A DNA stretch of 19,242 bases. Origin: DATELY01 sp035276085. GTDB lineage: Bacteria; Pseudomonadota; Gammaproteobacteria; Steroidobacterales; Steroidobacteraceae. The DNA lies in contig DATELY010000085.1 of NCBI GenBank assembly GCA_035276085.1, positions 1 through 19,242 on the forward strand, in the 5' to 3' direction. Each line of letters begins with the position of its first letter. Position 1 is the stretch's first letter. Under the pieces are notes generated by a model that was not told the origin of the DNA, searched no databases, and saw only the letters and a list, made by a program, of their open reading frames with translations. Below are positions 6,866 through 13,604 of the stretch, in pieces. Made by a program: the position numbers and the translations under genes.

Positions 6866-8296
6866 ATGCGCAACTATCTCAAGTTTTATATTGGCGGTGA
6901 ATGGGTAGACCCCGCGACACCCAAGACACTCGACGTCATCAACCCTGCGACCGAAGCAACGGCAGGACGCATCTCGATGGGAAGCGCAAGCGACGTCGAT
7001 CGCGCAGTGAAAGCCGCTCGCAAGGCCTTTCCCGCATTCGCAAGGACGACCCGCGAGGAGCGCATGGCATTGCTGGAGCGCTGTATCGAGGAGTATCTGA
7101 AGCGGCGCGAAGACATGGCCCACGCGATCACCGAGGAAATGGGCGCGCCCTCGAAGATGGCCTATCGCGCGCAAGCAGGCATGGGCTTAGGGCATCTGAA
7201 GACCGCGCTGGAGGTGTTGAAGACGTATCCGTTCCAGGAATCCCGTGGCACGACACGCATCGTCCGCGAGCCGATCGGTGTCTGCGCCTTCATCACACCC
7301 TGGAACTGGCCGGTCAATCAAATCGCTTGCAAAGTCGCGCCGGCGCTGGCGACGGGATGCACGATGGTGTTGAAACCCTCCGAGATCGCACCGTTCTCCG
7401 CACAGATCTGGACGGAGATCATGCACGCAGCGGGCGTGCCCGCCGGTGTTTACAACCTGGTCAATGGCGATGGACCCACGGTGGGGGCGGCGCTCTCGAG
7501 TCACCCGCAAGTCGACATGGTGTCGTTTACCGGGTCGACCCGTGCGGGCATTGAAGTCGCGCGCAACGCCGCGCCAACCGTGAAGCGTGTGCATCAGGAG
7601 CTGGGCGGCAAGTCACCGAACATCCTGCTGCCGGATGTCGACTGGAATGCGGCCGTGAAAGCCAGCGTGCTCGATCTCATGAGTAACTCGGGTCAATCCT
7701 GCAATGCGCCCACGCGCATGCTGGTGCCGGCTGAGAAGATGCGGGAGGTCGCGGCGATTGCCGGCGAAGTGGCGAACGGTCTCAAGGTTGGCGATCCGAA
7801 CGGCGACGTGAACCTCGGGCCCGTCGTGTCCGACGTGCAGTGGAAGAAGATTCAAACGCTCATCCAGGCAGGTATCGACGAAGGGGCCACGCTCGTGTCG
7901 GGTGGCACGGGAAAACCGTCGGGGTTGGAGCGCGGCTATTACGTAAAGCCCACCGTCTTCGCCAACGTGCGCAACGACATGCGCATCGCCCGCGAAGAAA
8001 TCTTCGGCCCGGTGCTTGCCATTCTCGGTTACGACTCGGTCGCGCAGGCCATCGAAATCGCCAACGACACGGACTACGGGCTCGCCGCTTATGTATTCGG
8101 CCGCAACCAGGCACAGGTACGCGAAGTTGCCTCACAACTACGTGCCGGCCGGGTTTCGCTCAACGATCCCCCCGGCGATCTCATGGCCCCCTTCGGCGGC
8201 TACAAGCAGTCGGGCAACGGCCGCGAATGGGGCGATCACGCGTTCGCCGAGTTCCTGGAGACGAAGGCGGTGATTGGGTACGGGGCCGACGGGTGA
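6866..8296 (+). CDS. NAD(P)-dependent aldehyde dehydrogenase family protein
   Basis: A soluble enzyme expected to oxidise an aldehyde to the carboxylate with NAD(P). It is 476 aa, typical of the ALDH superfamily. The oxyanion Asn is in FITPWNWP (N147), the general-base Glu is in QELGGKSPN (E245), and the nucleophilic Cys is in NSGQSCNAPTRM (C279). The cofactor region reads MVLKPSEIAP and FTGSTRAG, and EEIFGPVL and PFGGYKQSGNGRE are present near the C-terminus. I chose ATG 6866 because GGAGG sits 6 bases upstream at 6856-6860; in-frame starts further up encode an Arg/Ser/Gly-rich stretch unlike the family. The 260-bp spacer to the divergent folD holds no other gene. Substrate cannot be told from sequence; neighbours give no pathway hint. 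Confidence 0.93.
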   Translation: MRNYLKFYIGGEWVDPATPKTLDVINPATEATAGRISMGSASDVDRAVKAARKAFPAFARTTREERMALLERCIEEYLKRREDMAHAITEEMGAPSKMAYRAQAGMGLGHLKTALEVLKTYPFQESRGTTRIVREPIGVCAFITPWNWPVNQIACKVAPALATGCTMVLKPSEIAPFSAQIWTEIMHAAGVPAGVYNLVNGDGPTVGAALSSHPQVDMVSFTGSTRAGIEVARNAAPTVKRVHQELGGKSPNILLPDVDWNAAVKASVLDLMSNSGQSCNAPTRMLVPAEKMREVAAIAGEVANGLKVGDPNGDVNLGPVVSDVQWKKIQTLIQAGIDEGATLVSGGTGKPSGLERGYYVKPTVFANVRNDMRIAREEIFGPVLAILGYDSVAQAIEIANDTDYGLAAYVFGRNQAQVREVASQLRAGRVSLNDPPGDLMAPFGGYKQSGNGREWGDHAFAEFLETKAVIGYGADG

Positions 8297-8373
8297 CGGC
8301 CAACGGCTTACGGCCAATTAGCCTCTGGCCGTTGCCCGTTACCCGTTACCCGTTACCCGTAAGCTGTTGGCCG
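8297..8373. repeat. Hairpin element built from degenerate 7-base units, between convergent genes
   Basis: A 17-base arm (8297-8313) is the inverted complement of 8357-8373 with one mismatch. Between the arms, four tandem 7-base units lie at 8331-8358, GTTGCCC once and then GTTACCC three times. A small inner pair, CGGCCA with TGGCCG (8311-8316 and 8326-8331), is also present. Most of the element can be parsed in a 7-base frame. It starts right after the aldehyde dehydrogenase stop and ends 6 bp before the response-regulator stop. It could serve as a terminator or RNA stabiliser for both genes. It is the same style as the element at 13477-13604. Confidence 0.75.
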
Positions 8374-8378
8374 AACGC

Positions 8379-9389
8379 CTACCTCGCCCTGACCCCCGTC
8401 CTGTTCGAGCGTTTCCGCTTGTCCTCGTACATCGCCGCGTCTGCGCGCGCGAGAATCGCATCGATGGTTTCTGCCGTGATGTCCTCTACGGGCGCGGCGC
8501 CGATGCTCATGTCGAGGGTGAAAGGGCGCTGGGCGCGCTGGTTGAACGACGTCAACTGTTCGCGCAGGCGATTCTTGATCGCGTAGACGACATCGTTGTC
8601 CTGCGAGCGCGTCAGGACGACGAATTCATCGCCCCCCAGGCGGGCGAGGATGTCGGATTCGCGAAAGGTCTGGCTCAGCACGGTGGCGGCATCGCGCAGG
8701 GCGATGTCGCCTGCCGCATGACCGTGCTCGTCGTTGATGTGCTTCAGGCCGTTCAAGTCGATGAAGAACAGCACGACCGTTTGTTGTTCGCGGTGCGCGA
8801 TCTTGAGCTCTTGTTCGGCCAGGGCGAAAAACCCGCGCCGGTTCTTCAGACTGGTCAGCTCGTCCACGAGCGACAGGCTTTGGAGCATTTGCGCATTGCG
8901 CCGTAGCTCGGCTTCACGTGCGCGCTGCTCGCTCTCGGCGCGATGCTTGAGCACGGCAAGCTCGATTGCCCCGCGCAACTCGGCGTCCTTGAAGGGTTTC
9001 ACGAGGTAGGCCATCGGCCCTGCCATCACCGCGCGGCTGAGCGTGTCCGAGTCGGTCTGGCCCGTGAGAAAGATAATCGGGATGTCCAGGTGCTCGAGGA
9101 TGGCGGCGGCCGTCTGGATGCCGTCCATCTCGCCGTTCAGGCGTACGTCCATGACGATCAGATTAGGACGCCGTTCCCGAGCCATGCGGAGCGCCTCTTG
9201 TCCGCGCGAGGCAATACCGACGACCTCGTACTGCAGCTCCCGCAGGAACTCGTAGAGATCCTGGGCGACGATGGCTTCATCTTCCACGATGAGAATGGAC
9301 AGAGCGGGCGCGCTCCGCACCTGCTCACTGGGGTTTTCTGACCCGGCGGTGTCCTTGCCGCGGTCAGCCTCCCCATTGGTCTCATTCAT
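8379..9389 (-). CDS. Response regulator with GGDEF output (phosphorylation-controlled diguanylate cyclase)
   Basis: Expected to make cyclic di-GMP from GTP when its receiver domain is phosphorylated; cytosolic, 336 aa. The receiver domain (about 31-145) has acidic residues EDE (36-38), the phospho-acceptor Asp81 in VMDVRL, Thr109 in FLTG and Lys131 in LVKPF. A coiled-coil-like linker (about 148-170) leads to the GGDEF domain (about 171-330), with DELTSLKNRRGF at 176-187. The active-site GGDEF is intact at 252-256, and an RxxD inhibitory site, RESD (243-246), sits five residues before it. It should therefore be catalytically active and subject to product inhibition. I chose ATG 9389, with GGAAG about 9 nt upstream; upstream in-frame Met codons encode a Cys-rich, unfamily-like stretch. 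No sensor histidine kinase is adjacent; it is divergent from the Ser/Thr kinase at 9657. Confidence 0.9.
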   Translation of the reverse strand: MNETNGEADRGKDTAGSENPSEQVRSAPALSILIVEDEAIVAQDLYEFLRELQYEVVGIASRGQEALRMARERRPNLIVMDVRLNGEMDGIQTAAAILEHLDIPIIFLTGQTDSDTLSRAVMAGPMAYLVKPFKDAELRGAIELAVLKHRAESEQRAREAELRRNAQMLQSLSLVDELTSLKNRRGFFALAEQELKIAHREQQTVVLFFIDLNGLKHINDEHGHAAGDIALRDAATVLSQTFRESDILARLGGDEFVVLTRSQDNDVVYAIKNRLREQLTSFNQRAQRPFTLDMSIGAAPVEDITAETIDAILARADAAMYEDKRKRSNRTGVRAR

Positions 9390-9588
9390 AATGGGCTTCC
9401 AATAATCGAAGGCCGTTGCACGCTTGAGCATGGCACCCCAGCGTGCCGCTGAACATGTCGTACAAACGCGGTATCGCGTGTTTTGTTTCGACAGCTGAGC
9501 TTTTGTCCAATAAGCGACACTTCGCGCACATAGCCCCCTAAACAGCTCGCAGACGGAACTTACACCGGCACGCAGGCATATCTGTGCT

Positions 9589-9605
9589 GCAGGTGATTTA
9601 CCTGC
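9589..9605. promoter_or_regulatory. Short inverted repeat in the response regulator / kinase divergent spacer
   Basis: GCAGGT and ACCTGC flank a 5-base spacer, 52 bp before the kinase ATG. The spacer (9390-9656) holds no gene and no promoter I can call with confidence. This dyad is a possible operator for the divergent pair, on weak evidence. Confidence 0.25.
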
Positions 9606-9656
9606 GCCTGCTTTGAGCTTTCCCCCTAAGTCGGCTGGTCTTCTGGAAAGGTTTAG

Positions 9657-11708
9657 ATGAGCGCACAACCGCATCACCCAATGTCCGATCGGTTTATCAC
9701 CCAGGGTGGTGAGGCGGGGCTGCGCCAGGATGACGATGAACTTACATCAGAACTCCAGACCGACGAGCCCACTGCGGACTTGGAAGCCAAAGCGCCTCCC
9801 GCGCCCCAGATCCCTCACAAGGAACCCATCGTCACGGACACGCTGAGCAACGATCGACCGCCGGCCCCGGCGGCTGCCCCTGTCGAGTCTGTCCACATTC
9901 CTCAGAAGTTGGAGATCGGGCCGGGTACGGTGCTGCGCGAGCGCTACCTCTTGCAGCAGGTCATCGGTAGCGGAGGTACGTCGGTGGTGTATCGCGCTCA
10001 AGACCTGCGTCATGAAGCAGGCGCGTCGAGCATGCGTGTGATTGCAGTAAAGCTCCTGCGTGAGGAATTGCGGGAGGATGCGCGGGCCATCGAGCGGCTG
10101 AAGCGCGAGTTCACCCAGATGCAGTTGCTGGCGCATCCGGGTGTCCTGAAGGTGTTCGATCTCGACGTGGACCGCGGCGTGTGGTTCATGACGATGGAGA
10201 TGCTCGAAGGGCAGTCCTTGAGCATGTATCTGCGCACCCACCGCGCACCGCATCCGAACGCCTTGGAGCTGGTGAAGTCCTGCGCGGAATCCCTGGAGTT
10301 CGCGCACGAGCGCGGCATCGTTCACGGCGATCTGAAGCCCGGCAACATTTTTCTCACGAGCGCCGGCGTGCGCATTCTGGATTTCATTGGCGCGGCCGAT
10401 GAGTTGCGTACGGATCGGGCGGCGACGCCTGCTTATGCCAGCCCGCAGCGTCTCGCGGGGGAGTTGCCGGAGGTCGGCGATGACGTCTACAGCCTCGGCT
10501 GTGTGGCCTACGAAATGCTGGCCGGCGTGCACCCGTTCGAACGCAAACCAGCCACGGTCGCTCATCAGCTGGGGTTACAACCCACGCGTATCAATTCGTT
10601 GAGCTATCGGGAGTGGCGCGCGCTGGATCGTGCGCTGGCCTTCGATCCTCGCGATCGGCACGCATCGATGCGCATCTTCCTGGATGCGCTGTTCCAGGAA
10701 GAAACGAAGACTGCTCCGGCGCGTGTGTTCCGTCCGGACGAGCCGTCAGTCGACGAAAGTGCTGCGGAAGCGCCAACCTTCGGCATCATCCCAGTCGCAA
10801 TGCCGGCGGCCGTTGTCACGATGCCGGAACTCTCCGAGGCACGGGAAACCGTTGCTGTTGCGAACGAGGTGGCCGCCACACCTGCGCAGGCCGAGGAACC
10901 GCCACTCTCGCTGCGCAAGCGAGAGACCCTCATCCAGCCGCTCACTGACATCGAAGAGCCCAGGGCCACGCCGCTGCCGCCGGTGTTCGAGCCGCAGCGA
11001 CGCAGTACCGTCTTGCCAGTCGTCATCGCCTTGATACTGGCGGCCCTGGGGTTGTACCTCACGCGGTCCGATCTGAACTCGGATGCAACCGGCTCGAGCG
11101 CAGTCGATACTGCCCCTGGCGCCGCGACCCCGTCAGCCGCTCGGGACACCGCGTCCGGCGCAACCTCCACGCCGGCTGCTACCGTCGCGCCGACAGCGGT
11201 CGATACGTCCGCTGCGAGCAAAGCGCCCGCTGTGTCGCCAGCAGCTCTCAAACGCGATCGAACGGCGCGTGTCATCGACGGCAAGGCGCCCAAGACGACG
11301 GCCGCCGCCGCGAAGACACCCGCCACTGTGGGCAAAGCCCGGGCAAGTGACGTCGGCTTTACGACGTCTCGCGTTTCAGTGAGCGAGAAATCCGTCGCGG
11401 CCGTCATCCAGGTCAAGCGCTTGGGCACGTCCACGGCGGGCCGTATCCCGGTTCATTGGCGTACGGAGAAACGCAGCGCCAAGCCCAATGAGGACTACAC
11501 AGAAATCAGCACGGGCACGCTGCTGCTGCAGGACGGGCAGCGCGTGGGTGCCATCTACGTGCCGATCAAGAACGACGACATCAGCGAAAGCGATGAGATG
11601 TTCGTCGTGGAACTGCTCGATTCCGCTGCGTCCGCAGCACCGGATATCGGTATGGCCATCGTGACGATTCGCGATGACGACCGCGTGCTGCTGACGAGCA
11701 ATCCCTGA
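9657..11708 (+). CDS. Membrane Ser/Thr protein kinase with a C-terminal Calx-beta domain
   Basis: A single-pass Hanks-type kinase, 683 aa. After a Pro/Ala-rich N-terminal ~85 residues, the kinase domain (about 90-345) has glycine loop GSGGTSVV (104-111), Lys132 in AVKLL, catalytic loop HGDLKPGN (223-230) and metal-binding Asp242. The segment usually reading DFGIA reads DFIGA (242-246), a Gly/Ile swap, and the APE-type motif reads ASPQR. A low-complexity region leads to one hydrophobic segment (451-468). An Ala/Thr/Pro-rich periplasmic linker follows, then a Calx-beta repeat (about 565-675) with RSAKPNEDYTEISTGTLLL and KNDDISESDEMFVVEL. ATG 9657 has AAAGG about 6 nt upstream. It is divergent from the REC-GGDEF gene, suggesting but not proving a joint signalling role. 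Activity is uncertain given the altered DFG region. Confidence 0.88.
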   Translation: MSAQPHHPMSDRFITQGGEAGLRQDDDELTSELQTDEPTADLEAKAPPAPQIPHKEPIVTDTLSNDRPPAPAAAPVESVHIPQKLEIGPGTVLRERYLLQQVIGSGGTSVVYRAQDLRHEAGASSMRVIAVKLLREELREDARAIERLKREFTQMQLLAHPGVLKVFDLDVDRGVWFMTMEMLEGQSLSMYLRTHRAPHPNALELVKSCAESLEFAHERGIVHGDLKPGNIFLTSAGVRILDFIGAADELRTDRAATPAYASPQRLAGELPEVGDDVYSLGCVAYEMLAGVHPFERKPATVAHQLGLQPTRINSLSYREWRALDRALAFDPRDRHASMRIFLDALFQEETKTAPARVFRPDEPSVDESAAEAPTFGIIPVAMPAAVVTMPELSEARETVAVANEVAATPAQAEEPPLSLRKRETLIQPLTDIEEPRATPLPPVFEPQRRSTVLPVVIALILAALGLYLTRSDLNSDATGSSAVDTAPGAATPSAARDTASGATSTPAATVAPTAVDTSAASKAPAVSPAALKRDRTARVIDGKAPKTTAAAAKTPATVGKARASDVGFTTSRVSVSEKSVAAVIQVKRLGTSTAGRIPVHWRTEKRSAKPNEDYTEISTGTLLLQDGQRVGAIYVPIKNDDISESDEMFVVELLDSAASAAPDIGMAIVTIRDDDRVLLTSNP

Positions 11709-11709
11709 T

Positions 11710-11751
11710 GGCTCCCTTCGTCGGCTCCCTTCGACAGGCTCAGGGCGAACG
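11710..11751. repeat. REP-like palindromic repeat preceded by a partial direct duplication
   Basis: The core TTCGACAGGCTCAGGGCGAA (11730-11749) has complementary ends. It resembles a short repeat I remember as very common between genes in many proteobacterial genomes; this is recall, not a search. An 11-base piece, GGCTCCCTTCG, occurs twice (11710-11720 and 11723-11733). The repeat lies between the kinase stop (11708) and the end of the convergent membrane-protein gene, and contains that gene's stop codon. Confidence 0.7.
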
Positions 11752-12303
11752 CGGACCGGTGATTGGGTTCTTGCTCACGATGTGATGAGCGGTGCCGTGT
11801 GTGAGCCCGGCCCTCGGCTCGACTGCATGCGCATCCTGTAGCTCCGGCAACAGTTTCAGCTCATAACTCACCAGTACGCCGTACGTGACCAGGAGTGCAT
11901 ACAGCACGGCCTCGCCCGGAATCGCTCGCATCAGGCGCATCGTGCTGCAGGCAACCAGCACGATCAGTCCAATCGCCGTCAGGCCCAGTTTCACCGCCGC
12001 AAACCACGGCAGATTGTGCGGCACGAACAACGCCATGAAGGGGTTGGCCTCGATCGCGCCGTGCTGCATCAGGACGACGGTGAGCACACCGTCCATCGCA
12101 CACAGTCCAAGGATTGCAATCACCAGCGCCAACACGCGCGGCGAATGCCAGTCGACGATCGGATACAGACGATCTTCCTTGCGGCGTCCACTGAGTCGGC
12201 GCGGGACGAGCCCGCCGTAGACATAGGCACTCAAACTTCTTCTGCGGCGATCGACACCGATACGTCGTTCCACGAAATCCATGCCCTGATTGTCTGCACC
12301 CAT
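11740..12303 (-). CDS. Small membrane protein of unknown function, DUF5658-like
   Basis: A 187-aa inner-membrane protein. The N-terminal ~55 residues are very basic (RRIGVDRRRRS, RRLSGRRKEDR) and should be cytosolic. Three or four hydrophobic segments follow at about 56-80, 100-120 and 132-150. The motif MDGVLTVVLMQHGAIEANPF, with an Asp and Thr in the first helix followed by E-x-NP, is typical of a family I associate with DUF5658; that label is from memory. Two starts are possible: ATG 12303 (187 aa) and ATG 12282 (MDFVERR, 180 aa, with a weak CAGGG nearby), and neither has a strong ribosome binding site. The last few codons (GPRSP and stop TGA 11742-11740) are written by the REP-like repeat, so the native C-terminus may once have been different. 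Confidence 0.75.
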   Translation of the reverse strand: MGADNQGMDFVERRIGVDRRRRSLSAYVYGGLVPRRLSGRRKEDRLYPIVDWHSPRVLALVIAILGLCAMDGVLTVVLMQHGAIEANPFMALFVPHNLPWFAAVKLGLTAIGLIVLVACSTMRLMRAIPGEAVLYALLVTYGVLVSYELKLLPELQDAHAVEPRAGLTHGTAHHIVSKNPITGPRSP

Positions 12304-12390
12304 TTGCGTTGGAAACTACTGTGCCGCAACCGTGTTCCACGCAGCGCATGAGTTACCAATAAACGCCGGAAAATTTGCCGCGCCACGACA

Positions 12391-12426
12391 GCGCCTCACT
12401 ATTCGGTGCCTTGCATTGCGAGGCGC
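12391..12426. other. Stem-loop in the leader of the MAPEG gene
   Basis: GCGCCTC (12391-12397) pairs with GAGGCGC (12420-12426) around a 22-nt loop. The stem can be extended by ACA with TGT across a small bulge. It lies in the 194-bp spacer between the divergent membrane-protein and MAPEG genes. Role unknown. Confidence 0.4.
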
Positions 12427-12456
12427 GCTGTTGGCACATTGGCGCGCGAACACAAT

Positions 12457-12484
12457 CGATCGGCGCCCGCAGCGCCGACAATCG
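12457..12484 (+). other. Stem-loop just before the MAPEG ribosome binding site
   Basis: CGGCGC (12461-12466) pairs with GCGCCG (12472-12477) over a 5-nt loop, and CGAT/ATCG extends the stem past a 3-nt bulge. The stem ends 3 nt before the GGGGG at about 12487-12491 that precedes ATG 12498. It could influence translation of the MAPEG gene, or be chance in GC-rich DNA. Confidence 0.35.
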
Positions 12485-12497
12485 CTGGGGGCATTTC

Positions 12498-12869
12498 ATG
12501 ACGACTGCATTCTGGTGCGTGCTGGCCGCGGGCTTGCTGCCGTTCGTGGCAACGATGATCGCCAAGTCGAAGCCCGGGTTCGACAATCGCAATCCCCGCG
12601 CCTGGCTGCAAAGCCAGGAGGGTTTCCGCCAGCGCGCCAATGCCGCGCAGATGAATTCGTTCGAGTCGTTTCCGCTGTTTGCCGCGGCGGTGATCATTGC
12701 CTACGTGTTGCAGGCACCGCAGGGCACCATCGATCAGTTGGCGCTCGGCTTCGTCGCCGCGCGCGTCGCCTACATCATCTGTTATGTGGCCGATTGGGCC
12801 ACGGTTCGATCCTTGTGCTGGGCCGTCGGTATCGGGTGCACCGTTGCGATCTTCATCATCGCCGCTTGA
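12498..12869 (+). CDS. MAPEG-family integral membrane protein
   Basis: A 123-aa protein with four hydrophobic segments (about 3-22, 55-72, 80-97, 105-121), the standard MAPEG layout. The family includes membrane glutathione S-transferases and related eicosanoid/glutathione proteins; many bacterial members have no known substrate. The loop after helix 1 carries the family signature region QRANAAQMNSFESFPLFAAA (45-64), corresponding to the ERxxNaxEnfP-type motif, and RVAYIICYVADW (89-100) matches the conserved R-x-x-Y region. I chose ATG 12498 because it follows a GGGGG ribosome binding site and begins helix 1 (MTTAFWCVLAAG); an upstream in-frame start at 12375 would add 41 polar residues. Catalysis with glutathione cannot be inferred safely. 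Confidence 0.88.
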   Translation: MTTAFWCVLAAGLLPFVATMIAKSKPGFDNRNPRAWLQSQEGFRQRANAAQMNSFESFPLFAAAVIIAYVLQAPQGTIDQLALGFVAARVAYIICYVADWATVRSLCWAVGIGCTVAIFIIAA

Positions 12870-12906
12870 GCTGATCCGCCGGTTACGCCCGGGCGATCGC
12901 GCGCGC

Positions 12907-12937
12907 TAACATGGCCAGCACGCCAACAGGAGGACCG
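12907..12937 (+). promoter_or_regulatory. Candidate -10 box and strong ribosome binding site of the exported-protein gene
   Basis: TAACAT (12907-12912) is a plausible -10, with only a poor TTACGC 18 bp upstream as -35. AGGAGG follows at about 12929-12934, 6-7 nt before ATG 12941; this strong site decides the start of that gene. Confidence 0.4.
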
Positions 12938-12940
12938 GCG

Positions 12941-13453
12941 ATGCGTGCAATCTCGATGATGTTGGGCAGCCTGCTGCTCGCGGGCACCGTGCAGGCGGAA
13001 GGGGATGCCGCGGAGACGGTGGCTTTGATCAATACGCAGCTTGCATCCGATCCGTTCTATGCAACCGATGGCTACGCCGTCGCCCTGCCGTCGGTATGCG
13101 TCGTCGAGCTCATTCCACGTGGCAGCCGCTTCGGGTCTGCGCGCAAGGTCCGGCTCGCGCTGAACGTGATGGATCGCTCCGCCGTGGAGCGACTGCGCTT
13201 CGGCCCTCAGAGTCGTGGTTACGGCTCGACCTGGATCGATCTCGTCGGTCGTCCCGAAGGGACTTCCTTTCGCAAGGGTTTTCCGGCCACACCGGAGTTG
13301 AACGAGAAGGGCTTTCCAAAGGATGACGCAGCGCTGCTGACCTACGGCATCGAGCTGCGTCTGGCCAACCGCGATTCGGCTCGCGTGGTGGCCCGCGCCT
13401 TCGTTTATCTGGCCACCTTGTGTCTCGACACGGACCGAATCGATACGGACTGA
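12941..13453 (+). CDS. Exported protein of unknown function
   Basis: A 170-aa protein with a clear Sec signal peptide: MRAISMMLGSLLLAGTVQA, predicted cleavage after Ala19 (VQA). ATG 12941 is chosen over ATG 12911 because it sits next to AGGAGG and begins the signal peptide. The mature part is about 150 residues, probably periplasmic, with two cysteines (C53 and C161) that could form a disulfide. Recognisable phrases such as SRGYGSTWIDLVGRPEGTSF (91-110) and GFPKDDAALLTYGIELRL (124-141) suggest an all-beta fold, but I do not recognise the family. A MAPEG-type gene lies 71 bp upstream in the same direction. Function unknown. Confidence 0.75.
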   Translation: MRAISMMLGSLLLAGTVQAEGDAAETVALINTQLASDPFYATDGYAVALPSVCVVELIPRGSRFGSARKVRLALNVMDRSAVERLRFGPQSRGYGSTWIDLVGRPEGTSFRKGFPATPELNEKGFPKDDAALLTYGIELRLANRDSARVVARAFVYLATLCLDTDRIDTD

Positions 13454-13476
13454 GCCGAGTCGGGCTCTTAGCATGT

Positions 13477-13604
13477 AAAGAAGCGGTTGGCGGTTAGCGG
13501 TTAGCGGTTGGTCAGAGGCGGACCGCGCTTTTTGCTCATCGCCACGAGTTCCCCCGAGGGGATGAAGCACCTCTGACCAACCGCCAACCGCCAACCGCTT
13601 CTTT
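13477..13604. repeat. Long hairpin with arms made of 7-base tandem units (4 copies left, 3 right)
   Basis: The left arm (13477-13518) and right arm (13570-13604) are inverted complements. Each begins AAAGAAG and ends TCAGAGG when read toward the loop. Between these caps the left arm has four copies of the 7-mer CGGTTRG and the right arm three. The 51-nt loop has its own structure, a CCCC/GGGG hairpin and a GCTCATC/GATGAAGC pairing. It fills the gap between the exported-protein gene (+) and motB (-), reaching the last base of the motB stop. It probably acts on the 3' ends of both transcripts. Confidence 0.85.

Noticed and set aside
8331..8358. The tandem GTTACCC units as a CRISPR or telomere-like array
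   Set aside because: There are only four 7-base units with no spacers, and they lie inside an inverted repeat, so this is not a CRISPR array.
9534..9629. CCCCCTAA repeated at 9534 and 9622 in the spacer between the response regulator and the kinase
   Set aside because: Two 8-base copies in a 267-bp spacer are easily chance; no symmetry or link to a promoter was seen.
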